Positions 48,670-57,400 of a stretch of 64,000 nt of DNA are shown piece by piece. Source of the DNA: Mycobacterium branderi (lineage in GTDB: Bacteria; Actinomycetota; Actinomycetes; Mycobacteriales; Mycobacteriaceae); the NCBI RefSeq assembly GCF_010728725.1, contig NZ_AP022606.1:3038001-3102000 (forward strand), in the 5' to 3' direction. The notes beneath the pieces were generated by a model, which was not told where the DNA came from, did not search any database, and saw only the letters and a program-made list of their open reading frames with translations. Positions within the stretch are counted from its first letter, which is position 1. The number at the start of each line of letters is the position of its first letter. The position numbers and the translations under genes are program-made.

Positions 48670-49863
48670 ATGACCAAGCTGGCCCAGACGGTGGGTCTTA
48701 CCGAATTTCAGAGCGAGATCGTCGCGACGGTACGCCAATTCGTGGAGAAGGAAGTCATTCCCAACGCGCCGGAACTCGAACGCACCGATAGCTATCCGCA
48801 GGACATTGTCGACCAGATGCGGGAGATGGGTCTGTTCGGTCTGATGATCCCGGCCGAGTACGGCGGGCTGGGCGAGTCGTTGCTGACCTATGCGCTGTGC
48901 GTCGAAGAGCTGGCGCGGGGCTGGATGAGCATCTCCGGGGTGCTCAATACGCACTTCATCGTGGCCTACATGTTGCGCCAGCACGGCACCGACGCGCAGA
49001 AGCAGCGGTTGCTGCCGCGGATGGCGACAGGGGAAGTGCGCGGGGCGTTTTCGATGTCCGAGCCGGAGTTGGGTTCCGACGTGGCGGCGATCCGCACCCG
49101 GGCGGACCGCAATGCCGACGGCACCTACACGATCAACGGCCAGAAGATGTGGCTGACCAACGGCGGCAGCTCGACGTTGGTGGCGGCGTTGGTGCGCACC
49201 GACGAAGGAGCCGACACGCCGCATCGCAACCTGACGGCGTTCCTCATCGAAAAGCCGGTCGGATTCGGCGAAGTCGCACCAGGTCTGGTGATACCCGGCA
49301 AGATCGACAAGTTGGGCTACAAGGGCATCGACACCACCGAGTTCATCTTCGACGGCTATGTGGCCAGCCCCGACGACATCCTCGGCGGCGTCCCCGGGCA
49401 GGGCTTTTACCAGATGATGGACGGCATCGAGGTCGGCCGGGTCAACGTGTCGGCGCGGGCGTGCGGGGTGGCTCTGCGGGCGTTCGAGCTTGCGGTGCGC
49501 TACGCGCAGCAGCGCCATACCTTCGGCAAGCCGATTGCCGAGCATCAGGCCATCGCGTTCCAAATCGCCGAGATGGCAACCAAAGTGGAAGCCGCGCACC
49601 TGATGATGGTCAACGCAGCCCGGCTCAAAGACTCCGGCGAGCGCAACGACGTCGCCGCGGGCATGGCGAAATACCTGGCCAGCGAATTCTGCTCGGAAGT
49701 CACCCAGCAGAGCTTCCGCATCCACGGCGGCTACGGATACTCCAAGGAATACGAGATCGAGCGGCTGATGCGCGACGCCCCGTTCCTACTCATCGGCGAG
49801 GGAACCAGCGAGATCCAAAAGCAAATCATCAGCAAACGACTGCTCGCCGAGTACCGACTGTGA
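48670..49863 (+). CDS. acyl-CoA dehydrogenase
   Basis: 397 aa. It has FSMSEPELGSDVAAIRTRA, NGQKMWLTNGG, RIHGGYGYSKEYEIER and GEGTSEIQKQI with the usual catalytic Glu. It is similar in length to the enzyme at 44247 but a different subgroup; the KPVGFGEVAPGL stretch resembles branched- or dicarboxylic-acyl dehydrogenases. GGAGG precedes the ATG. Fourth gene of the operon. Confidence 0.92.
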   Translation: MTKLAQTVGLTEFQSEIVATVRQFVEKEVIPNAPELERTDSYPQDIVDQMREMGLFGLMIPAEYGGLGESLLTYALCVEELARGWMSISGVLNTHFIVAYMLRQHGTDAQKQRLLPRMATGEVRGAFSMSEPELGSDVAAIRTRADRNADGTYTINGQKMWLTNGGSSTLVAALVRTDEGADTPHRNLTAFLIEKPVGFGEVAPGLVIPGKIDKLGYKGIDTTEFIFDGYVASPDDILGGVPGQGFYQMMDGIEVGRVNVSARACGVALRAFELAVRYAQQRHTFGKPIAEHQAIAFQIAEMATKVEAAHLMMVNAARLKDSGERNDVAAGMAKYLASEFCSEVTQQSFRIHGGYGYSKEYEIERLMRDAPFLLIGEGTSEIQKQIISKRLLAEYRL

Positions 49864-50549
49864 ACATCCCCGAGTTCGCCGCGCGGCCGCAGCTGTCGGA
49901 AGACGTTGCGCGCTATGTCCGCAAGCGGATTTTCGACGGCACTTACTCCGCCGGAGAGTACGTGCGGCTCGATCAATTGGCTGCGGAGCTGGGGATCAGC
50001 GTCACCCCGGTACGTGAGGCGCTGTTCGAGCTGCGCGCCGAGGGCCTACTGGCACAACAGCCCCGACGTGGGTTCGTGGTGTTGCCGGTGACCGGGCGCG
50101 ATCTCGCCGACGTCGCCAACGTCCAGGCGCACGTCGGCGGTGAACTTGCCGCACGCGCAGCGGTCAACATCACCGAGGACCAGTTGCGCGAACTGAAGGA
50201 AATCCAGGCGCAGCTGGAGGACGCCTATGCCGGCGGCGACGACGAGCTCACCGTGCGTCTCAATCACGACTTTCACAGGGCCATCAACGTTGCCGCCGAT
50301 TCGCCGAAGCTGGCGCAACTGATGTCCCAGATCACCCGTTACGCACCGGAATCGGTGTTTCCGACCATTCCCGGTTGGCCGGATCAGTCGATCAAAGACC
50401 ACCGCCGGGTGTTGGCTGCGTTGGCGAAACATGACGCAGAGCTGGCCCGCAAAGCGATGTCGGAGCATCTCGCCGCCGGGGCTAAGCCATTGATCGAACA
50501 CCTCGTCGAGCACGGGGTCGTCGACGAAACCAACAGCCCGAAGTCATGA
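49860..50549 (+). CDS. GntR-family transcriptional regulator (FadR/FCD type)
   Basis: 229 aa from a GTG overlapping the acyl-CoA dehydrogenase stop. The winged helix-turn-helix is at about 15-75 (LDQLAAELGISVTPVREALFELRAEGLL), followed by an all-helical FCD ligand domain with the metal-binding pattern (Asp/His in LNHDFHRAINVAA, later His in DHRRVLAAL). As the last gene of the operon it probably controls that operon in answer to an acyl-CoA or acid. Confidence 0.88.
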   Translation: MNIPEFAARPQLSEDVARYVRKRIFDGTYSAGEYVRLDQLAAELGISVTPVREALFELRAEGLLAQQPRRGFVVLPVTGRDLADVANVQAHVGGELAARAAVNITEDQLRELKEIQAQLEDAYAGGDDELTVRLNHDFHRAINVAADSPKLAQLMSQITRYAPESVFPTIPGWPDQSIKDHRRVLAALAKHDAELARKAMSEHLAAGAKPLIEHLVEHGVVDETNSPKS

Positions 50550-50554
50550 GCGCC

Positions 50555-50992
50555 CTATGGCGTTGCCTCCTGGGTGGTGTCGTAGGTTGCCATGCCGACC
50601 TCCAACCATGCGTTCAGCAACTGTTGGTCTCCTGACGCGGCGACGACATCCTCGTCATCGAGCTGCTCCGCCGACGCACAGTGAACAGCGTCATAGCCGC
50701 GCAGCGAAAGACGGTGCGCCAGCTCAGCTGCCTGAATCACGACTTGCTCGTCCACTTCGATGATGTCCATCTCTGACCACATCTGGTCTAGACGTCGACG
50801 GGCCTGCCGGTGCTGATTTTCGGTCAGGCGTCGCATCCGTCGCGCCTGTGCCAATGCCGCGGCGGCTTCCACGTAAAGCAGCCTCGACGACACAACTACG
50901 TCGGCGTCATCCCAGAACCGCCGGCACGCGCCGCTGGTTGGCTCACCGATAAGCAAAGGTACGAACGCGGAGGTGTCCAGATAGCCGATCAC
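50555..50992 (-). CDS. vapC: VapC-type PIN-domain toxin
   Basis: 145 aa PIN-domain ribonuclease. Acidic active-site residues are Asp in YLDTSAF, Glu in YVEAAAAL, Asp in GYDAVHCASA and a late Asp in VVAASGDQQLL. VapC toxins cut tRNA or rRNA when free of antitoxin. It overlaps vapB by 4 bp. It lies convergent to the GntR gene and in the middle of the catabolic region, so it may stabilise that region. Confidence 0.9.
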   Translation of the reverse strand: MIGYLDTSAFVPLLIGEPTSGACRRFWDDADVVVSSRLLYVEAAAALAQARRMRRLTENQHRQARRRLDQMWSEMDIIEVDEQVVIQAAELAHRLSLRGYDAVHCASAEQLDDEDVVAASGDQQLLNAWLEVGMATYDTTQEATP

Positions 50993-51249
50993 CTACGCTG
51001 CTCGCCGATCAGGTCGCTGACCGTTCCGCCTGTTGACAAAGGGGCCGGAGCGGGTCGTTTGCGCTTTCGCGCGCGCTGGATACGCCCCTCCTCGCGCAGC
51101 TGCTCCAGCTTCGTGGGGCGTTGTACCGGCACGATGCGCGCGATCGGACGTCCGTGATCCGTCACAGTTACGATGCTGCCTTCGCGGACCTCCGCGAGGT
51201 GGCGGCTCAGCTGGTCGCGCAGCTCCCGAACACCGACTTCCATGCCCAC
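50989..51249 (-). CDS. vapB: VapB-type antitoxin (Phd/YefM fold)
   Basis: 86 aa. VGVRELRDQLSRHLAEVREGSIVTVTDHGRPIARIVP is the Phd/YefM DNA-binding domain. The Arg-rich tail (RKRKRPAPAP) would bind and block the PIN toxin. A second ATG two codons in (51243) is possible. A long inverted repeat directly upstream is the likely self-operator. Confidence 0.9.
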   Translation of the reverse strand: MGMEVGVRELRDQLSRHLAEVREGSIVTVTDHGRPIARIVPVQRPTKLEQLREEGRIQRARKRKRPAPAPLSTGGTVSDLIGEQRR

Positions 51250-51262
51250 CCCTTCACCAATG

Positions 51263-51292
51263 TGGCTATATTTAGCTCTTACATTATAGCCA
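51263..51292. promoter_or_regulatory. vapBC operator: inverted repeat
   Basis: TGGCTATA and TATAGCCA are perfect 8-bp arms 14 bp apart, starting 14 bp before the vapB ATG. The sequence is A/T-rich and includes likely -10 elements. Antitoxins of this class repress their own promoters at such sites. Confidence 0.75.
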
Positions 51293-51342
51293 TAAGAACT
51301 GGTCCGATGTGGCGACTGGGATAGCGCAGCTGATCCGCTCGA

Positions 51343-52845
51343 TCAAGCCTGCTCGGTGAGCATCTCCCGCAACCGTCCGACGTCGACTTTGCCGGTGGCG
51401 CCCCGCGGAACCGCATCATCCGAATCCACCAAAAGCCACACCGTCGGTACCTTGAACGAGCTGAGGAGTGTGCGCGCCGATGTGCGGAGCTGTTCGACGG
51501 TCCTGTCGGCGGTCACCACGACGGCGCCGACGCGAACACCTTGGGGGCCGGGCACATTGGTGACATAGGCGGCTTCGACTCCGTCGATCTCCCGCAGAGC
51601 GCGTTCGACCTCGCCGGGATAGACGGTGGCGCCGCTGACTTTGAACATGTCGTCGGACCTGCCGTGGTAGAACAGGAACCCGTCTTGGTCCAGACGGCCG
51701 AGGTCGCCGGTGGGGTAGAAGCCGTCGGCGGTGAACACATCCTCGCGGCTGCGCCGGCAGATGCCACGCAGCGTATGCGGTCCCCGAATCTCGATCGTTC
51801 CAACGGTTCCCGCTTGAACCGGCTCTCCGGTGTCGGTGTCGGTGATACGAACCTCCATCCCGGGGAAAGGCTTTCCGCAACTGCCCCAGGCGGATCGCGG
51901 CATATCGGTGTCGGCGGGATAGCCGCAGTAGGGGCCGAACGCCTCCGTCATGCCGAACAGCGTCGCCCGCGCTCCGGGTTCCGATCGTTGCTCGGGCGGC
52001 AGCAATGCCTCCAGGCTGCCTGGGCGCAGCGCCGACAGGTCAGCCGACCCCGCATGGCGCGCCAGCGTTTCGGCTTGGTCGGGCCAGCCACGAAACAGCG
52101 TCACCCGCTCACGCTCGAGCAGCCGCAGCGTGGTTTCCGGCCGGGGAATTTCCTCGGTCACCAGCGTGGCGCCGGCCAATAACGCGGAGAGCACACCGCC
52201 GCCGAAGCCGCCGACCCAGAAGAACGGCATCGGCAGATATAGCCGGGTATCCGCGTCGATGCAGCGGCTGGCCAGACCGGATTTCACGGCGCCCAGCGCG
52301 CTACCGTGCGAATGCACCACGCCTTTCGGCGGCCCGCTGCTGCCGGACGTGAACATGATGACCATTGGGTCGCTGGGTGTCACCGTCTCGGCCAGCGAGT
52401 CGACGACCCGCGCGGCACGCTCGGTCGCGGGGAGCGGCGCCAACTCGTCAGCGGTCCACACTTGCCGCAGCGCAGGGAGTTGGTCACGCTGAAGGCCGTC
52501 GAGATAGCGGTGCCCGCGGAATTCCTCGACGCTGACCAGAAATTGCACCGAGGCGACCCGGAGCTGCGCTGTCAACTCCCGCGACTGCAACAGCGTGCTC
52601 AACGGCACCAGTACCGCGCCGATGCGGGTCAACGCGATCGCGATCTGCACCCAGCGTGCACCGTTGGGCATGATCAGCCCGACCCGGGTGCCTTTCCCAA
52701 CGCCGGCCTCGATGAACGTCGCGGCCAAATCACGCGTGCTCGCGTCGAGTTCGTTATAGCTGAGCCGGCTGGCAGGATCGATCACCATCGGTTTGGCGTC
52801 GTGCTCGGCGCGGACGCGTACCACCCGGTCGACGGTGTCAGTCAT
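51343..52845 (-). CDS. AMP-forming acyl-CoA ligase (1 of 3)
   Basis: 500 aa from the ATG at 52845, which overlaps the upstream ligase stop by 8 bp. ATP motif FTSGSSGPPKGVVHSH, the hinge region DLGRLDQDGFLFYHGR and the C-terminal catalytic Lys in GATGKVD are present. It activates a carboxylic acid as the adenylate and then the CoA thioester. It resembles the next ligase more than the third (KGTRVGLIMPNGA, IGAVLVPLSTLLQSREL), which suggests duplication. It is the last gene of a six-gene minus-strand operon. Confidence 0.9.
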   Translation of the reverse strand: MTDTVDRVVRVRAEHDAKPMVIDPASRLSYNELDASTRDLAATFIEAGVGKGTRVGLIMPNGARWVQIAIALTRIGAVLVPLSTLLQSRELTAQLRVASVQFLVSVEEFRGHRYLDGLQRDQLPALRQVWTADELAPLPATERAARVVDSLAETVTPSDPMVIMFTSGSSGPPKGVVHSHGSALGAVKSGLASRCIDADTRLYLPMPFFWVGGFGGGVLSALLAGATLVTEEIPRPETTLRLLERERVTLFRGWPDQAETLARHAGSADLSALRPGSLEALLPPEQRSEPGARATLFGMTEAFGPYCGYPADTDMPRSAWGSCGKPFPGMEVRITDTDTGEPVQAGTVGTIEIRGPHTLRGICRRSREDVFTADGFYPTGDLGRLDQDGFLFYHGRSDDMFKVSGATVYPGEVERALREIDGVEAAYVTNVPGPQGVRVGAVVVTADRTVEQLRTSARTLLSSFKVPTVWLLVDSDDAVPRGATGKVDVGRLREMLTEQA

Positions 52846-54397
52846 CGAACACCTTCTGCAACCGACGCAGATCGACCTTGCCACTGGCCAACAGGGGAAT
52901 GTCGGCCGGCCGCACCGCCGCAAAGCGCTTGGGAATCTTATAGGTCGACAGTTCGGCGCGCAGTTTCTCACGAAGTGCCGCTTCGTCGAACGAGGTGCTA
53001 TTGTCCACGGCTACCACCGCCGCAACCACCTGCCCGCGTTCCGGATCGGGAATGCCGAGCACATGCGCGACGGCGCCCCCGGTGACTTTGGTGATCGCCT
53101 TTTCCACCTCGGCCGGTGAGACGTTGGCGCCCGCCGCTTTGATCATCGAGTCGCGACGGCGGATGAAATACACGAACCCGTCCCGGTCGACGGCCACCAG
53201 GTCACCGGTGTGGAACCAGCCGTCGGCGTCGAAACATTCTTCACGACTGCGTTTGTAGTACCGCTGCATGAGATACGGTCCGCGGAGGCACAGTTCGCCG
53301 AGTTCACCCTCCTGTACCTCTCGGCCGAACTGGTCAATGACCTTCATATCGAAGCCGGGCGCGGGCTTACCGAACGATCCGCGCCGATTCTCGGGCTGGT
53401 CGCTTTCGTCGCCGCTGAGCAGCACGACGCTGCCGGCTTCGGTGAGCCCCAGCATGTTGTGCCGCAGCTCGGGGTCGGCCGGCCGCACCTCGGGGGCCAT
53501 GATCGGATACAGGTTGCCGCGTCGCATCGACGACAGGTCGCGACCAGCGAAACTTGGATGCCGCGCCAGGTGAGCGACCCCGGCGACGAAACCGTTGGTG
53601 ATCGTGGGTCTTTCAGCTTCGAGCAGGTCAAGCGTTGCGGCGGCGTCGGTCGCGTTGGAGCACACCAAGGTGCATCCGGCGACCAACGTGGCGAGCACCG
53701 CGAACCCGAAACCGCCGATCCAAAAGAACGGCGAATTGCAGAACAGCTTGTCGTCGGCGGTCAATCCGCGGATCTCGTTGAGATTCTTCTGGTGGCCGAG
53801 CAGCGCAGCGTGCGTGTGTACCACCCCTTTAGGCGCACTGGTGGTACCCGAGGTGTAGATGATCGCCAGCGGATCTGATCTGTCGACGTCGTCTTCCCGC
53901 GCCGTCAGCAGCCGATCGTCGGCCAACCCGCACACATCGTCGGTAGCGAAGAGCACACGGCGCAGCTGCGGCACCCGGGGGCTGAATAACCGGTCAGCAG
54001 AGTCGAACTCGACATCCGAGAGCACCTCCGCCAGCCGTCGCCGGTAGTCGTGCGAGCGGTACGACGGGGCCGCGAGGAGGATCTCGACGTCGCTGTCGAC
54101 CAATTGCTCGCGTAACTCCGACGCAGTGACGAACGTGGAGAACGGGACGACGACCGCACCGATCCGCGCCGCCGCCAGCATCGCCACTAGGAACGCAACG
54201 CCGTTGGGGTACAGCAGCCCCACATGAGTCCCCTTGCCGGCGCCGAGAGCGACGAGCGTACGAGCCAGCAGCGCCGAGCGCCGTTCGGCCTCGCCGTAGC
54301 TGATGCGCTCGGCGTCGCAGACCAGCAGCGGATGCTCTCCGCGCGCGCTCGCCTGGCGCCGTAGGACTTGGCTTACGGTGGGCGAGTCAGCCCGCAC
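52838..54397 (-). CDS. AMP-forming acyl-CoA ligase (2 of 3)
   Basis: 519 aa from a GTG that overlaps the third ligase by 11 bp. ATP motif YTSGTTSAPKGVVHTH, hinge DLVAVDRDGFVYFIRRRDSMIKAAG, C-terminal Lys in LASGKVDLRRLQ. KGTHVGLLYPNGV and VVVPFSTFVTASEL align with the neighbouring ligase. The two may take different acids of the same pathway. The substrate cannot be told from sequence. Confidence 0.9.
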   Translation of the reverse strand: MRADSPTVSQVLRRQASARGEHPLLVCDAERISYGEAERRSALLARTLVALGAGKGTHVGLLYPNGVAFLVAMLAAARIGAVVVPFSTFVTASELREQLVDSDVEILLAAPSYRSHDYRRRLAEVLSDVEFDSADRLFSPRVPQLRRVLFATDDVCGLADDRLLTAREDDVDRSDPLAIIYTSGTTSAPKGVVHTHAALLGHQKNLNEIRGLTADDKLFCNSPFFWIGGFGFAVLATLVAGCTLVCSNATDAAATLDLLEAERPTITNGFVAGVAHLARHPSFAGRDLSSMRRGNLYPIMAPEVRPADPELRHNMLGLTEAGSVVLLSGDESDQPENRRGSFGKPAPGFDMKVIDQFGREVQEGELGELCLRGPYLMQRYYKRSREECFDADGWFHTGDLVAVDRDGFVYFIRRRDSMIKAAGANVSPAEVEKAITKVTGGAVAHVLGIPDPERGQVVAAVVAVDNSTSFDEAALREKLRAELSTYKIPKRFAAVRPADIPLLASGKVDLRRLQKVFDD

Positions 54398-55808
54398 GAG
54401 CCGACTCGTTGAAGTAGGCGCGCACCGCAGCGAGGTCCGGCTTGCCCGAGGGCGTTCGCGGAATTTCGTCGACGATCGCGATGTCGGTGGGGATCTCGTA
54501 ACGGGCCAACCGCGCCCGAAGATAGTCGGCCAACGCGGCAGCGTCCGCGGAGCCTGGCTCGCGTAGCTCCACCATCGCGACCGGCGTCTCCCCGAGGCGG
54601 TCGTCGCGCCGCCCGACCACCGCTGCGCCCGCCACTGCCGGGTGGCTCTCCAGGGCCAGCCGCACGTCGTCGGGCATCACCTTGAAACCGCCACGGATGA
54701 TTGCCTGGTCGGAGCGCCCGACGATCCACAGAAAGCCGTCGGCGTCGATGCGTGCCATGTCGGTGGTGCGCATCCACTCCGCCGACGGTCCCAGCTGCCC
54801 GGGTTTGACTTCGAGCAGCCCGACTTCGCCGGGGCCGAGCGGTGTGCCGTCGTCGCCGACCACACGCAATTGCGCGCCGAGGCTGGCGCGTCCCACGCTG
54901 CCCCGCTTGGCCGTCCAGTACTTTTGGTAATCGGCCAACGTCCAGCCGGCGACTCCGCCCCCGAATTCCGTTGCAGCATAAGAGGTCAACACGGGAATAC
55001 CGAATTTGTCATAAAACGCATCCGCGTCATCAGCCGACAGCGGGGCAGTGCCCGACGTCACCGCTCGGATGCTCTGCAGATCCTCGCGCGTCAAGTCGGA
55101 GTGCAACACCATGCGCAGGGCTGCCGGCACCAGCGACACCGCCCGCGGCTTGTGCCTGCGCACGGCGTCGGCCCACCGCTCGAGCTCGAACCGCTCCAAA
55201 AGCACGAACGGCCTTGCCTCCGTCACGCATTGCAGTACCCGGAACACTCCGCCGATATGTACCAGCGGCGAGTTGACGATTGCCACGCCGCGGCGCAGCT
55301 CCGTGGGTGCCGGCGTCCGGTTGCCCTCGGGGCCCATCACGCTGTGGGCCAGCATGTCGTAGGTGAGGTCAATTCGTTTGGGCGGTCCGGTGGTTCCGCT
55401 GGTCAACATCCGCACGGCGACCCCGGGCCGTCGGGTGCCCTCTGCGGCGCCAGACCTCACTACCGCCAGCTCACCGATCGGTTCCGCCGAACGGGCGAGA
55501 TCACTGGGCTCGCCGATGATCAATGGGAGAGCGAGCTGTTCGATGTCGGCCTTAGTGCGGGCGTCGCCGCGCGACGGGTTGATGGTGACGACGGTCGCGC
55601 CGCTCAGCAGTGCGCCCAGCAGCGCGGCGACATGAGCCGGCTTGTTGCGCAGCAGGATGCCGATCTGTCCGGTTCCGGCGAGCGAACGGAACGCGGCTGC
55701 CGTCTCGTCGAGCTCGCGCCACGACAACCATTGGCCCTCATACTCGATGGCCGGCGCGTCGGGTTGCAGAGCGAGAACGTCGGCGATGCGCCGACTGAGC
55801 CGATGCAT
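54387..55808 (-). CDS. AMP-forming acyl-CoA ligase (3 of 3)
   Basis: 473 aa from the ATG at 55808; a GTG one codon upstream is also possible. ATP motif LTSGTTGPPKRIDLTYD, DGFLWIVGRSDQAIIRGG hinge and Lys in TPSGKPDL are present. It is shorter and less like the other two. It overlaps the crotonase stop by 1 bp. Three ligases in one operon suggest either several substrates or several acid intermediates that re-enter CoA metabolism. Confidence 0.9.
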   Translation of the reverse strand: MHRLSRRIADVLALQPDAPAIEYEGQWLSWRELDETAAAFRSLAGTGQIGILLRNKPAHVAALLGALLSGATVVTINPSRGDARTKADIEQLALPLIIGEPSDLARSAEPIGELAVVRSGAAEGTRRPGVAVRMLTSGTTGPPKRIDLTYDMLAHSVMGPEGNRTPAPTELRRGVAIVNSPLVHIGGVFRVLQCVTEARPFVLLERFELERWADAVRRHKPRAVSLVPAALRMVLHSDLTREDLQSIRAVTSGTAPLSADDADAFYDKFGIPVLTSYAATEFGGGVAGWTLADYQKYWTAKRGSVGRASLGAQLRVVGDDGTPLGPGEVGLLEVKPGQLGPSAEWMRTTDMARIDADGFLWIVGRSDQAIIRGGFKVMPDDVRLALESHPAVAGAAVVGRRDDRLGETPVAMVELREPGSADAAALADYLRARLARYEIPTDIAIVDEIPRTPSGKPDLAAVRAYFNESARAG

Positions 55809-56587
55809 CACCGGATCCTCGGCTGCACCGCGGCGCGGCCTTGCGCGGCGAGTTCGGCGGTGCCGATCGGGTTACCGAGTCGCGTGTAGATGAGGTTCTG
55901 TTCCATAGCCGCGCGATAGGGCTTGTCGAGCGATTCCCAGACGGCCTTGACCGTGCCCTGGGTCGCCGACGGTGGTTTGGCCGCAATGGTCGCGGCGATC
56001 TCGTGTGCGCGGGCCCAGAGTTGCTCGGGGGAGACCACTTCGGAGACCAATCCGATCCGCAGCGCGGTGTCCGCCCCGACGCGTTCGTCGTTGCCCATCA
56101 GCGCCATTCGCAGCGTTTCGCCCAGGCCGATGCGGCGCATCAAACCGATGGGCTCCAGCGCGCAGACCAGACCCGCCGATACGTGCGAGTCGAAAAACGT
56201 GGCGTCCGTGGAGCAGATCACCACGTCGGACTCGTTGACGAAGTAAAACGCGCCGGCCGTGCACATGCCTTGCACGGCGCACACCACGGGTTTCCACATC
56301 TTCTGCCACTTGGGGCTGAGCAGTTCGCCGGGATCCTCGTGGTTCCAGATGTTGTCCGGCTGGCTATACGGCGTCTTGATGTCGAGTCCGGCGCTGAATG
56401 CGCGGTCACCCGCCGCGCGCAGCACCACCGCGTTAACCGCGTCTTCGGCCTTGACGGCGCGCCATGCGTCGGCCATCTCCTCGCACATCGTGCGGTTGAA
56501 TGCGTTGAGTTGCTCGGGCCGGTTGAGCGTGATCGTGGCGACCCGGTCGTCGGGATCAACGTCAAGCAGGATGGTTTCGAAGCTCAT
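55808..56587 (-). CDS. enoyl-CoA hydratase/isomerase family protein (1 of 3), atypical active site
   Basis: 259 aa from the ATG at 56587 (ATGA overlap with the gene before). The crotonase oxyanion parts are present (FSAGLDIKTP, AVQGMCTAG). The two usual catalytic Glu are missing: GMCTAGAFYF replaces the GGG-x-E region, and TFFDSHVSAGLV has no Glu at the second place. FDSHVSAGLV marks a subgroup seen in actinobacterial catabolic clusters. It may be an isomerase, hydrolase or lyase instead of a hydratase. Confidence 0.87.
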   Translation of the reverse strand: MSFETILLDVDPDDRVATITLNRPEQLNAFNRTMCEEMADAWRAVKAEDAVNAVVLRAAGDRAFSAGLDIKTPYSQPDNIWNHEDPGELLSPKWQKMWKPVVCAVQGMCTAGAFYFVNESDVVICSTDATFFDSHVSAGLVCALEPIGLMRRIGLGETLRMALMGNDERVGADTALRIGLVSEVVSPEQLWARAHEIAATIAAKPPSATQGTVKAVWESLDKPYRAAMEQNLIYTRLGNPIGTAELAAQGRAAVQPRIR

Positions 56588-57387
56588 CGGCACTGCCATT
56601 CCGGTGCCCGCTTTTCGACGAAGGCTTTGGGACCTTCGAGCGAATCCTCGGTGTGCAGGTTGCGTTCGCGGAAGGATTCGGCGAGCATCTCGGCTTCGTG
56701 CAGTGGCAGATCCAGGCCTTTGAGGATCGCCAAGCGGGTGCCGCGCACGGCCAGCGGTGCGTTGGAGTTCACGATGTCGGCGATCTCGTGGGCGCGTTCC
56801 AATAACCGGTCATGCTCGACGATTTCGCTGATCATTCCCAGCTCGTAGGCCCGCTGAGCGCTCATCCGCTCGTGCTTGCCCATCAGCGCCATCCGCAGCG
56901 CGATCGAGCGCGGCAACACTCGCGCCACCCTGACCACCTCGCGCCCCGCCACCAGCCCGATGCTGACGTGCGGGTCGAAGAACGTCGCCTTGTCGGATGC
57001 GATGACGATGTCTCCGGTGGTGACCCAGTCGAGCCCGGCGCCGCAACATATTCCGTTGATGGCGGCCAGCACCGGCTTTGCCATCGCGCGAAACGGCGGT
57101 GTGCCCTCCTGCGGCGCCTCCCACTGTTCGTAGGTCGACAGATACGGCCGTTCGTTGATCACCTTTCCGTCACCGGGTATGGCTTTGACGTCCGCGCCGG
57201 TGCAGAACGCCCGTCCGGTGCCGGTCACGATGAGAAGCCAGATGTTGTCGTCGTTTTCGGCCTCGTGGTAGGCGGCGCGCAACTCGGTGATCATGTGCGG
57301 GCTGAGCGCGTTGAGGGCGTCCGGGCGGTTCAAGGTGATCGTGGCCTTGTGCCCGTCGACCTCATACTTGATGGTGTCGAACGACAT
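56584..57387 (-). CDS. enoyl-CoA hydratase/isomerase family protein (2 of 3), atypical active site
   Basis: 267 aa from the ATG at 57387 with GAAGGGAAG upstream. Oxyanion segments FCTGADVKAI and AINGICCGAG are present. CCGAGLDWVTTGD has Asp near the first Glu position, and TFFDPHVSIGLV has none at the second. It belongs to the same subgroup as the next crotonase (PHVSIGLV against SHVSAGLV), so one may be a duplicate of the other or the two may form a heteromer. Confidence 0.87.
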   Translation of the reverse strand: MSFDTIKYEVDGHKATITLNRPDALNALSPHMITELRAAYHEAENDDNIWLLIVTGTGRAFCTGADVKAIPGDGKVINERPYLSTYEQWEAPQEGTPPFRAMAKPVLAAINGICCGAGLDWVTTGDIVIASDKATFFDPHVSIGLVAGREVVRVARVLPRSIALRMALMGKHERMSAQRAYELGMISEIVEHDRLLERAHEIADIVNSNAPLAVRGTRLAILKGLDLPLHEAEMLAESFRERNLHTEDSLEGPKAFVEKRAPEWQCR

Positions 57388-57400
57388 GGTCTTCCCTTCG

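Noticed and set aside
47392..49725. 777-residue open frame on the minus strand
   Set aside because: It runs antisense through the thiolase, CoA-transferase and acyl-CoA dehydrogenase genes, which have clear family motifs. Long antisense frames are common in GC-rich DNA.
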